A stretch of DNA of 14,048 nt from an uncultured Clostridia bacterium (GTDB lineage Bacteria; Bacillota; Clostridia; TANB77; CAG-508). Positions within the stretch are counted from its first letter, which is position 1; each line of letters starts with the position of its first letter. Both the position numbers and the translations under genes were made by a program. Positions 6,361-13,429 of this stretch are shown piece by piece. The notes under the pieces are model-generated. The model searched no databases. It worked only from the letters and a program-made list of their open reading frames with translations, and had not been told where the DNA came from. The DNA lies in assembly GCA_948739805.1 (NCBI GenBank), contig CAPYID010000044.1, positions 1 to 14,048 on the forward strand, read 5' to 3'.

Positions 6361-7116
6361 TCATTTTATATTACTCTTTTTTTCATATATTTCTAAAATC
6401 TCATTTGTATATGTTCCATCATCATTATATATAATTAATGGTTCATCAACTTTTAAAAATTCTCCTCCTCGTTTCACTGCCTTTACTAATAATCCATTTG
6501 GTGCTTTATTCTTTTTCGGATATATAAACTGTATCTCTTTTGGCTCTAGTTTATATTTTCTTAAATTTTCAAATATATCTATTATTCTTTCTGGTCTATT
6601 TACCATATAGAAGGTTCCATAATCTTTCAATTGCTCTCCTGCAACTCTTACAAAATCTTCTAGATTAGCTGTTATTTCATGTCTTGAAATCATTCTTATA
6701 TTATTTTCATTTAAAATTCCTGTTTCTTTCTTTTTATATGGTGGGTTTGTTATTACTACATCAAATTTGGCTTGTCCACTTTTTTTTAATATATTTTTTA
6801 TGTCCTCATTAACTATTTTTACGCTCTCTTCTAAATCATTTAATTTTACGCTTCTTTGTGCCATTTCTGCTACTTCTTTTTGTATTTCTATTGCTGTTAT
6901 TTTTGAGTTCTCTACTTTTTTAGATAGTAATATTGCTATTATACCAGTACCTGTTCCTAAATCTAATATTTTGCTTTCCTTTTTCTCTTTCTTTGCAAAA
7001 TTTGCTAATATTACACTATCCATTCCAAAACAGAACCAATCTTTGTTTTGAATTATCTTTAATCCTTTATACTCTAAATCATCAATTCTCTCATTTTCTT
7101 TTAATTCTATCTCCAT
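6361..7116 (-). CDS. trmN6: tRNA1(Val) A37 N6-methyltransferase family protein (YabB)
   Basis: This is a 251-residue SAM-dependent N6-adenine methyltransferase of the TrmN6/YfiC family, the B. subtilis YabB type. Residues 49-64 (KILDLGTGTGIIAILL) are the SAM-binding motif I. NPPY (124-127) is the N6-adenine methyltransferase catalytic motif. A preceding FCFGMDSVILANF (28-40) is typical of this family. The E. coli protein modifies A37 of tRNA1(Val); the exact tRNA target in Firmicutes is less certain. It is the first gene of the operon with ogt and rsmI. ATG 7116 has TGAGGA (7126-7121) upstream and a near-consensus promoter about 30 bp away, giving a short leader. Confidence 0.92.
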   Translation of the reverse strand: MEIELKENERIDDLEYKGLKIIQNKDWFCFGMDSVILANFAKKEKKESKILDLGTGTGIIAILLSKKVENSKITAIEIQKEVAEMAQRSVKLNDLEESVKIVNEDIKNILKKSGQAKFDVVITNPPYKKKETGILNENNIRMISRHEITANLEDFVRVAGEQLKDYGTFYMVNRPERIIDIFENLRKYKLEPKEIQFIYPKKNKAPNGLLVKAVKRGGEFLKVDEPLIIYNDDGTYTNEILEIYEKKSNIK

Positions 7117-7147
7117 CTTATCCTCACATATTAAATTTTCTAGGAAT

Positions 7148-7176
7148 ATTATATATTAAAAATCTTAATTTTTCAA
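7148..7176 (-). promoter_or_regulatory. Promoter of the trmN6-ogt-rsmI operon
   Basis: On the minus strand TTGAAA (7176-7171), a 17-bp spacer and a perfect TATAAT (7153-7148). Transcription would start near 7141, leaving a leader of about 25 nt before trmN6. It has the same architecture as the tRNA-unit promoter, which argues for constitutive sigma-A use. Confidence 0.78.
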
Positions 7177-7208
7177 TAAATTGCTACTTAATAGAAAGGA
7201 CTGATTCT

Positions 7209-7412
7209 ATGGATGAAAGATTATTTTATCGTTCTACTCCTGAAAATTCAACTGCTCCCCCTCCACCACCTGAAAATAAACCTAAAAAAAATAAAATAGA
7301 TTTTAAAGAAAAAAAGAATAACACTATAAAATCTTTAAATGAAGTAGAAGGATTTTTAAATGATTTTAAACATTTTAAGCGATACATTCATCTTTATAAA
7401 TTTTTTAAATGA
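7209..7412 (+). CDS. Uncharacterised 67-residue Pro/Lys-rich protein
   Basis: I do not recognise this protein. ATG 7209 is preceded by AGAAAGGA (7193-7200), a fair ribosome site with an 8-nt spacer. The N-terminal part is polar with a proline run (TAPPPPPENKPKK, about 15-27). The middle is lysine-rich and likely disordered. The C-terminal ~30 residues (LNEVEGFLNDFKHFKRYIHLYKFFK) could form an amphipathic basic helix. No signal peptide or membrane segment is seen. A longer frame runs in from 6933 but lies antisense to trmN6, so the short start is preferred. Good ribosome site, codon use like its neighbours and a dedicated terminator support a real gene. It diverges from the trmN6 operon and converges on the GerMN gene. 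Low-complexity composition is the main reason for doubt. Confidence 0.6.
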   Translation: MDERLFYRSTPENSTAPPPPPENKPKKNKIDFKEKKNNTIKSLNEVEGFLNDFKHFKRYIHLYKFFK

Positions 7413-7437
7413 TTAAAAGCAGTGCTTTTAATCATTT
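7407..7437. terminator. Long stem shared by two convergent genes
   Basis: A perfect 14-bp stem (AAATGATTAAAAGC 7407-7420, GCTTTTAATCATTT 7424-7437) with loop AGT. It contains the stop of the small plus-strand gene (7410-7412) in one arm and the stop of the GerMN gene (7430-7428) in the other. The downstream T-runs are modest: the plus side ends TTTCTTTG, and the minus side is A-rich. Confidence 0.75.
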
Positions 7438-7979
7438 CTTTGAAAATTTTCTTGAAAATTTATATTTCCATCTTTAAATCCTAAGTTTTCTTCTCCATCA
7501 ATAAAAATTCTAACAAAATTTACCTCATTTAGCTCTGTTAAAGTATTTACAATAGAATATATTGTCTTACTTTCATTATCCAACCCACCTTCATGATTAT
7601 TAATAAATTCCTTAGATAAATCTACATGTATACATTCCCCATTAATATTTATATCATTTATTTTTGTTCCTTCTGGTATTGTTCCTTGTAAATTTTCAGT
7701 TTTTGGTCCCTCTATTAGCATTTCTACTAATGCTTTGTATGGATTATTTGCCAATACCTTAACATCAATCATTCTATTTTCTTTAGTTAAATCCCCTGTT
7801 TGCTTATCTTTAAAATATAAAGATATCATTGTCTTTCGTTCTTGCTCTTCACTAATCTCCTCTTCTGGTATTATTTCTCCTTGTACAACCTCTTCTTGTC
7901 TATCCCTTGTACAAAAGAAAATAATACCACATATTATTAATAAGATTACCAATACTATTACTAGTCTTTTAAATTTCAT
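7428..7979 (-). CDS. Membrane-anchored GerMN-domain protein
   Basis: The 183-residue protein has a positively charged start and one hydrophobic segment (residues 5-23) followed by an acidic linker (28-48, rich in Glu). A single GerMN domain follows (about 50-175), with ALVEMLIEGP (83-92), IPEGTKINDININ (101-113), VDLSKEF (119-125) and VRIFIDGE (156-163). GerM of B. subtilis is a lipoprotein with two such domains needed for the mother-cell to forespore SpoIIIAH-SpoIIQ assembly; single-domain proteins are widespread in Firmicutes and of less clear role. Cys17 and Cys23 do not fit a lipobox because the preceding residues are bulky, so a transmembrane anchor with the domain outside the cell is more likely than lipidation. 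AAGGAGG precedes ATG 7979. No clear promoter, sigma-A or sporulation type, could be read upstream. Confidence 0.85.
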   Translation of the reverse strand: MKFKRLVIVLVILLIICGIIFFCTRDRQEEVVQGEIIPEEEISEEQERKTMISLYFKDKQTGDLTKENRMIDVKVLANNPYKALVEMLIEGPKTENLQGTIPEGTKINDININGECIHVDLSKEFINNHEGGLDNESKTIYSIVNTLTELNEVNFVRIFIDGEENLGFKDGNINFQENFQRND

Positions 7980-8072
7980 CCTTTCTCCTCCTTTAATAAA
8001 TCTTTTGATTTTTTCTCTTTAATGTATATTACCTTGTCTATCTTTTAGAACCACTTTTTCCACTTTCTTACA

Positions 8073-8111
8073 TTGACAAAATTAACAATTCATTGTAGAA
8101 TGTGTTATAAT
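8073..8111 (+). promoter_or_regulatory. Promoter of the activase-fusion gene
   Basis: TTGACA (8073-8078, perfect -35) is followed after 17 bp by TAGAAT (8096-8101). Five bases further on, an extended -10 (TGTTATAAT, 8103-8111) offers a second start. Either gives a leader of about 150 nt. The leader holds only a weak dyad (GAGAAAT near 8189, ATTTCTC near 8209) and no recognisable riboswitch. Confidence 0.65.
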
Positions 8112-8265
8112 TATAAGCACATATAAAGAGTTTTTATTTAATAAAATTTAATAGAAATTCTGAAATCTTTCATATTTATCTTCAACGAGAAATTAACTAT
8201 TATATTTGATTTCTCTAAATATAGAAATTTTTCTTAGTTTATAATTAAGGAGGATTTATAATTTT

Positions 8266-11200
8266 ATGGAAAATAATACTATATTACATGTTGGTCTTGA
8301 CGTTGGGTCTACAACTGTAAAAATAGCTGTATTAGATGAAAATCTAAATACTATATATACTGCATATGAGAGGCATTTTTCAGATACAAAAAATACAATC
8401 TGTAATGTTTTACACATGCTTGTAGATAAGTACCCTAACTACAATTTTACAATTTCACTTACTGGCTCAGGTGCTATGTCTGCCGCTAAATTTTTAAATT
8501 TACCCTTTATTCAGGAAGTTGTATCTTGTAAACGTGCAGTTGAAAAATACATACCAAAAACTGATGTTGTAATAGAACTTGGCGGAGAAGATGCTAAAAT
8601 TATATATTTTGATAAATTTGTTGAGCAACGTATGAATGGAACTTGCGCAGGCGGAACAGGTGCTTTTATAGACCAGATGGCAAGTTTATTGCATACGGAC
8701 ACAGAAGGTTTAAATGAATTAGCAAAAAGCTATAAAACAATATATCCTATAGCTTCTAGATGTGGTGTTTTTGCAAAAACTGATATACAACCATTAATTA
8801 ATGAAGGAGCAGCTAAAGAAGACATCTCTGCTTCTATCTTTCAAGCTGTAGTTAATCAAACTATAAGTGGTCTTGCATGTGGTAGATCTATCCGTGGTCA
8901 TGTGGCTTTCTTAGGAGGTCCTTTGAATTATCTTTCTGAATTAAGAACAAGATTTATAGAAACTTTAGGACTAAACGATGATACAACAATTATTCCAGAA
9001 GATGCACATTTACTTGTTGCAAAAGGAGCAGCTATTGATTCCGTAAGCACCAACGCTATATCTACTCAAAAATTAAAAAGCAAAATAGAAGTACTAAAAA
9101 TCTCACATGATGATACCTCAAAGCCTTTAAAACCTTTATTTTCTATCGATGCCGAATATAATGAATTTAAAAACAGACATTCAAAAGCAACAGTTAAAAA
9201 AGGAAACTTAGAAACTTTCAAAGGAGATTGTTTTCTTGGTATAGATGCTGGCTCTACAACTACTAAGCTAGTTGTAATTGACAGAGATGGAAACTTATTG
9301 TTTTCATTATATAAGAATAATGAAGGTGATCCGCTAAAAAGTGTCATCAATATGCTAAAAGAAACTTACTCTGTTCTTCCTAAAGAATCAACTTTACGAT
9401 TTGCTGGTGTTACAGGATATGGAGAAAAGTTGATACAAACCGCTTTAAATGTAGATTTAAATGAAATTGAAACCATTGCTCATTACAGAGCCGCTTCCGA
9501 ATTCATGCCTAATGTAACCAGTATCGTTGATATTGGTGGTCAAGATATGAAATACATAAAAATTAAAAATGGTATAATTGATAATATAATGTTAAATGAG
9601 GCCTGTTCATCAGGATGTGGGTCATTCATTGAGACCTTTGCTAAAAGCTTAAATTTATCAATACATGATTTCGTAGAAGCTGCTTTAGAGGCTAGAACTC
9701 CTGTTGACTTGGGTTCAAGATGTACTGTATTTATGAACTCTAAAATTAAACAGGCCCAAAAGGAAGGATATTCTGTTGGTGACATTTCCGCTGGATTATC
9801 ATACTCTGTAATAAAAAATGCAATTCAAAAGGTTATGAAAGTAAGGGATTCTGAAACTTTGGGAAATCATATTGTAGTTCAAGGCGGAACTTTTTATAAT
9901 GATGCTGTACTCCGCGCATTTGAATTAATCGTCGGAAAAGAAGTAGTACGCCCTGATATTTCTGGATTAATGGGTGCTTATGGTGTTTCTCTACTTGCGA
10001 AAGAGCAATTTGAAGCAAATTTAGATATGGAATATACATCTACTTTAACCAAGTTAGAAGATTTAGATAAACTAGATATAAAAATCACTCATACACGTTG
10101 TAATAGTTGTGAAAATCACTGTTTACTTACAATAAATAAATTTAATAATAAAAAAAGTTATATATCAGGAAATCGTTGCGAGAAAGGAGCTGGAATAGTC
10201 TCATCTAACAAAGAACTACCTAATCTAATTAAATATAAAAATGACAGACTATTTAATTATGAACCTTTACCAGAAGATAGGGCAACTCGAGGAACTATTG
10301 GTATCCCTAGGGTTTTAAATATGTATGAAGATTATCCATTTTGGTTTACTTTTCTTACACACTTAGGTTTTAGAGTAATACTTTCAGAAAAAAGTACACG
10401 TAAAACTTATGAAAATGGTATGGAATCAATGCCTTCTGAATCAGTGTGTTATCCTGCTAAGCTTTCTCATGGACATATAAAAAATTTAATTGATTCTGGC
10501 ATAAAAATTATATTTTATCCTTGTATACCATATTCCAGAAAAGAATATGAAAGTGCAGATAATCATTACAATTGTCCTATTGTAATCTCTTATTCTGAAG
10601 TATTAAAAAATAATATTGAAGAATTAAAAGATATTAAATATATTAATCCATTTTTACCTTTAGAACCAAAAAAATTGGTAAAAAGGATATTAGAATTAGA
10701 TGAATTTAACGAATATAAGTTTACTAGAAAAGAATTATGTGAAGCGTCTCAGCTTGCAGAAAATGAATACCAAAGATTTAAAAATGATATTCATCAAAAA
10801 GGTCAAGAAGCTCTAGAATATATGGAACAACACCGTTTAAAAGGTATCGTTTTATCTGGTAGACCTTATCATGTTGACCCTGAAATTAATCATGGTATAG
10901 ATACATTAATTACAGGACTTGGTCTTTGTGTATTAACAGAAGACTCAATTTCAAATCTTGCACAAGCTAAAAGACCTTTACGTGTAGTAGACCAATGGGT
11001 ATATCATGCAAGACTCTATGCTGCTGCTGATTTCGTTGGAAAACATGATAATTTAGAGCTTGTTCAATTAAACTCATTTGGATGTGGTGTTGATGCAGTT
11101 ACAACAGATCAAGTTGAAGAAATACTTTCGAGCTATCAAAAAATGTATACTTTAATAAAAATTGATGAGGTTAATAACTTAGGGGCAGTACGTATACGTA

Positions 11201-12600
11201 TACGTTCACTTATTGCAAGTATGGAAAAACGACTATCTAAAAAGAGAAATAAAGAGCCTATAACTGGAGATTATGGAATTAATAAAATTCCTTTTACAAA
11301 AGAAATGAGAAAAAATTATACTATTTTAATACCTCAAATGGCTCCTATTCATTTTGAATTAATTGAATCTGCAGTTTCCTCTTGCGGATATAATGTAAAA
11401 TTATTAAAGGAGTGTACATCACATACAGTAGAAACTGGTTTAAAATATGTAAATAATGATGCATGCTATCCTTCAATTTTAACTACAGGTCAAATGATAG
11501 AAGCCTTACAATCTGGCGAATATGACTTAAATAAAACTGCCTTAATCATGTCTCAAACAGGTGGAGGATGTCGTGCAACTAATTATATTGGATTTATAAG
11601 AAAAGCGCTAAAAGACGCTGGATTTCCGCAGATTCCAGTAATTTCTTTTAATGTTGTTGGAATGGAAAAAAATACAGGTTTTAAAATTTCTGCTGAAATG
11701 GCTCAAAAATTATTGAAATGTGTTGTATATGGAGATTTATTACAAAAAATGCTTATGAAAAATAGAGCTTATGAAATAAATAAAGGTGAAACAGAAAAAC
11801 TTTATAATACCTGGATGGAAAAATGTAAAAAAATTTTAGGCAAATCTGGTACAAAAGATTTTAAAAGAAGCATTTACGATATAGTAAATGACTTTGAAAA
11901 AATTCCGTTAGATACATCAATTAAGAAACCAAAAGTTGGAGTTGTAGGAGAGGTATTAATAAAATATCATCCATTTGGAAATAATTTTGTAGCAAATGTT
12001 CTAGAAAACGAAGGTGCAGAGGTAATACTACCTGATTTCATGGGATTTATAAAATTTATTGCTACACACAAAGTTACTTTTAATGAACTTTTAAAAACAG
12101 ATAAGACAAAAGCCACGATATTTAAATTAGCAATAAAACTAATGGATATATTTGAAAAAGACTTAAAAATAGCACTTGCAGGATCCAAAAAAGGTTACAT
12201 GCAACCATGTAATATATGGGAATTGGAAGAAAAAGTAAAAGACGTATTATCAATTGGAAATCAAACTGGTGAAGGTTGGTTTTTAACCGCAGAAATGATT
12301 GAATATATTGAACATGGAATTCCTAATATAGTTTGTGTACAACCATTCGCATGTTTACCAAATCATGTCGTTGGAAAAGGTGTTATAAAAACCATTAGAG
12401 AAAAATATCCTAATGCTAATATCTCTCCTGTTGATTATGATCCTGGTGCTAGTGAAGCTAATCAAACAAATAGACTTAAATTATTAATTACAGTTGCTAA
12501 AGATAACTTATTAAAATCCGAACAAGAATTAAATGCAATTAAAGAGGAAAATAAATATATAAAAAATGAAAGTAGCAATAAAAAATCTGAAATTCTGTAA
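8266..12600 (+). CDS. Giant fusion: two HgdC/BadF activase modules, DUF2229-like region and HgdB-like C-terminus
   Basis: HgdC-type activases couple ATP hydrolysis to injection of a low-potential electron into a dehydratase or double-cubane reductase; the 1444-residue fusion probably combines both roles in the cytoplasm. Module 1 (about 5-260) has phosphate motifs LDVGSTTVK and ELGGEDAK, and cluster cysteines Cys127 (NGTCAGGTG) and Cys166 (SRCGVF). Module 2 (about 322-580) has GIDAGSTTTK, DIGGQDMK, Cys447 (ACSSGCGSF) and Cys486 (SRCTVF). Both modules keep the same 39-residue cysteine spacing. A Cys-rich linker follows (Cys612, 615, 619, 638). A DUF2229-like region (about 676-900) holds SESVCYPAK and PCIPYS. 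The C-terminal part (about 1018-1400) resembles the 2-hydroxyacyl-CoA dehydratase B-subunit fold, with NNDACYPS (Cys1067), GGGCRATNY (Cys1102), QPCN (Cys1315) and FACLPNH (Cys1363). AAGGAGG (8247-8253) lies 12 nt before ATG. No dehydratase, ferredoxin or CoA-transferase gene is adjacent, so the substrate is unknown. Such fusions occur widely in Clostridia. Confidence 0.9.
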   Translation: MENNTILHVGLDVGSTTVKIAVLDENLNTIYTAYERHFSDTKNTICNVLHMLVDKYPNYNFTISLTGSGAMSAAKFLNLPFIQEVVSCKRAVEKYIPKTDVVIELGGEDAKIIYFDKFVEQRMNGTCAGGTGAFIDQMASLLHTDTEGLNELAKSYKTIYPIASRCGVFAKTDIQPLINEGAAKEDISASIFQAVVNQTISGLACGRSIRGHVAFLGGPLNYLSELRTRFIETLGLNDDTTIIPEDAHLLVAKGAAIDSVSTNAISTQKLKSKIEVLKISHDDTSKPLKPLFSIDAEYNEFKNRHSKATVKKGNLETFKGDCFLGIDAGSTTTKLVVIDRDGNLLFSLYKNNEGDPLKSVINMLKETYSVLPKESTLRFAGVTGYGEKLIQTALNVDLNEIETIAHYRAASEFMPNVTSIVDIGGQDMKYIKIKNGIIDNIMLNEACSSGCGSFIETFAKSLNLSIHDFVEAALEARTPVDLGSRCTVFMNSKIKQAQKEGYSVGDISAGLSYSVIKNAIQKVMKVRDSETLGNHIVVQGGTFYNDAVLRAFELIVGKEVVRPDISGLMGAYGVSLLAKEQFEANLDMEYTSTLTKLEDLDKLDIKITHTRCNSCENHCLLTINKFNNKKSYISGNRCEKGAGIVSSNKELPNLIKYKNDRLFNYEPLPEDRATRGTIGIPRVLNMYEDYPFWFTFLTHLGFRVILSEKSTRKTYENGMESMPSESVCYPAKLSHGHIKNLIDSGIKIIFYPCIPYSRKEYESADNHYNCPIVISYSEVLKNNIEELKDIKYINPFLPLEPKKLVKRILELDEFNEYKFTRKELCEASQLAENEYQRFKNDIHQKGQEALEYMEQHRLKGIVLSGRPYHVDPEINHGIDTLITGLGLCVLTEDSISNLAQAKRPLRVVDQWVYHARLYAAADFVGKHDNLELVQLNSFGCGVDAVTTDQVEEILSSYQKMYTLIKIDEVNNLGAVRIRIRSLIASMEKRLSKKRNKEPITGDYGINKIPFTKEMRKNYTILIPQMAPIHFELIESAVSSCGYNVKLLKECTSHTVETGLKYVNNDACYPSILTTGQMIEALQSGEYDLNKTALIMSQTGGGCRATNYIGFIRKALKDAGFPQIPVISFNVVGMEKNTGFKISAEMAQKLLKCVVYGDLLQKMLMKNRAYEINKGETEKLYNTWMEKCKKILGKSGTKDFKRSIYDIVNDFEKIPLDTSIKKPKVGVVGEVLIKYHPFGNNFVANVLENEGAEVILPDFMGFIKFIATHKVTFNELLKTDKTKATIFKLAIKLMDIFEKDLKIALAGSKKGYMQPCNIWELEEKVKDVLSIGNQTGEGWFLTAEMIEYIEHGIPNIVCVQPFACLPNHVVGKGVIKTIREKYPNANISPVDYDPGASEANQTNRLKLLITVAKDNLLKSEQELNAIKEENKYIKNESSNKKSEIL

Positions 12601-12614
12601 TTATGTTTACTTAT

Positions 12615-12649
12615 AAGGGTGCAAATGTATTGCACCCTTGTTCATTTTT
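12615..12649 (+). terminator. Terminator of the activase-fusion gene
   Basis: A perfect 10-bp G/C-containing stem (AAGGGTGCAA 12615-12624, TTGCACCCTT 12630-12639) with a 5-nt loop begins 14 bp after the stop codon and is followed by GTTCATTTTTA. Confidence 0.9.
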
Positions 12650-12679
12650 ATAGGAAAAATATAAGATTTCCCTCAAAAG

Positions 12680-12700
12680 TTATCCACATAGTTATCCACA
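12680..12700 (+). promoter_or_regulatory. Two perfect tandem DnaA boxes
   Basis: TTATCCACA occurs at 12680-12688 and again at 12692-12700, in the same orientation with 3 bp between, so box starts are 12 bp apart. Both match the bacterial DnaA consensus exactly. They lie 40 bp after the terminator of the upstream gene. Confidence 0.85.
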
Positions 12701-13039
12701 CTCTTCTTTTTAATATCGTTTACGGACTCTTAATTTTCAATATATTTTTTGCACTAAATATTTCAGATTTTTTAAAACTTTGTCATTTTATTGTAATTAT
12801 ATTGTAATAATTTTAATGCGGTTTTTACAATGATTTTTTCCTATTATTTTTTTTACAAATTTCACTAAAAATGCTGGTAATAAAAGTTTTCCTGTTTTTA
12901 TTTTTTTTAATTATTTATAACTTTTAACTTCCATTTTTTATAATTAATATTAATTATTACATTTAATATATTATATTGACTTTTTGTAATAATTATTTAT
13001 TTGTATATATACTTAATCCTCCATATTTTTTAATAATAG

Positions 13040-13073
13040 TTATCCATATTTATCACTATTTTATTGTGGATTT
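13040..13073. promoter_or_regulatory. Degenerate DnaA-box cluster
   Basis: TTATCCATA (13040-13048) differs from the consensus by one base. On the opposite strand TGTGGATTT (13065-13073) keeps the seven-base ATCCACA core. The facing arrangement in AT-rich DNA fits an origin, but in such a base composition one loose match is expected by chance. Confidence 0.4.
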
Positions 13074-13429
13074 TTCTATATGAGATTATTCCATCTAATT
13101 ATCTACTTATTTTTAATAAGAATATTTTTATTTACATATCTATATCCTTATAAAAATTACTTATTAACTCCTTCCAATTTTATTGATATACAGCTATTTT
13201 CTTTTATTATTGTTTACTCTATATGTTTAATACCTTTCTATTTCTAATAAATTATTTTTTAACTTATAGTACTATTATTATATAACTTATATTCTAATTA
13301 AATATTAAATTACATTTTCCAACCAACTTTGTTTTTATTCGTCACATTTATATTAAAAATATTATCAATAATTTATTACATATAGCATAACTATTCTATA
13401 TACCGTAGATTTCTATTTTTAATAAAATT

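Noticed and set aside
6933..7208. N-terminal extension of the small 67-residue gene
   Set aside because: The extension is antisense to trmN6 and contains no ribosome site; ATG 7209 has one.
12619..12807. Small plus-strand frame after the activase gene
   Set aside because: It starts inside a terminator, has no ribosome site and reads through the DnaA boxes.
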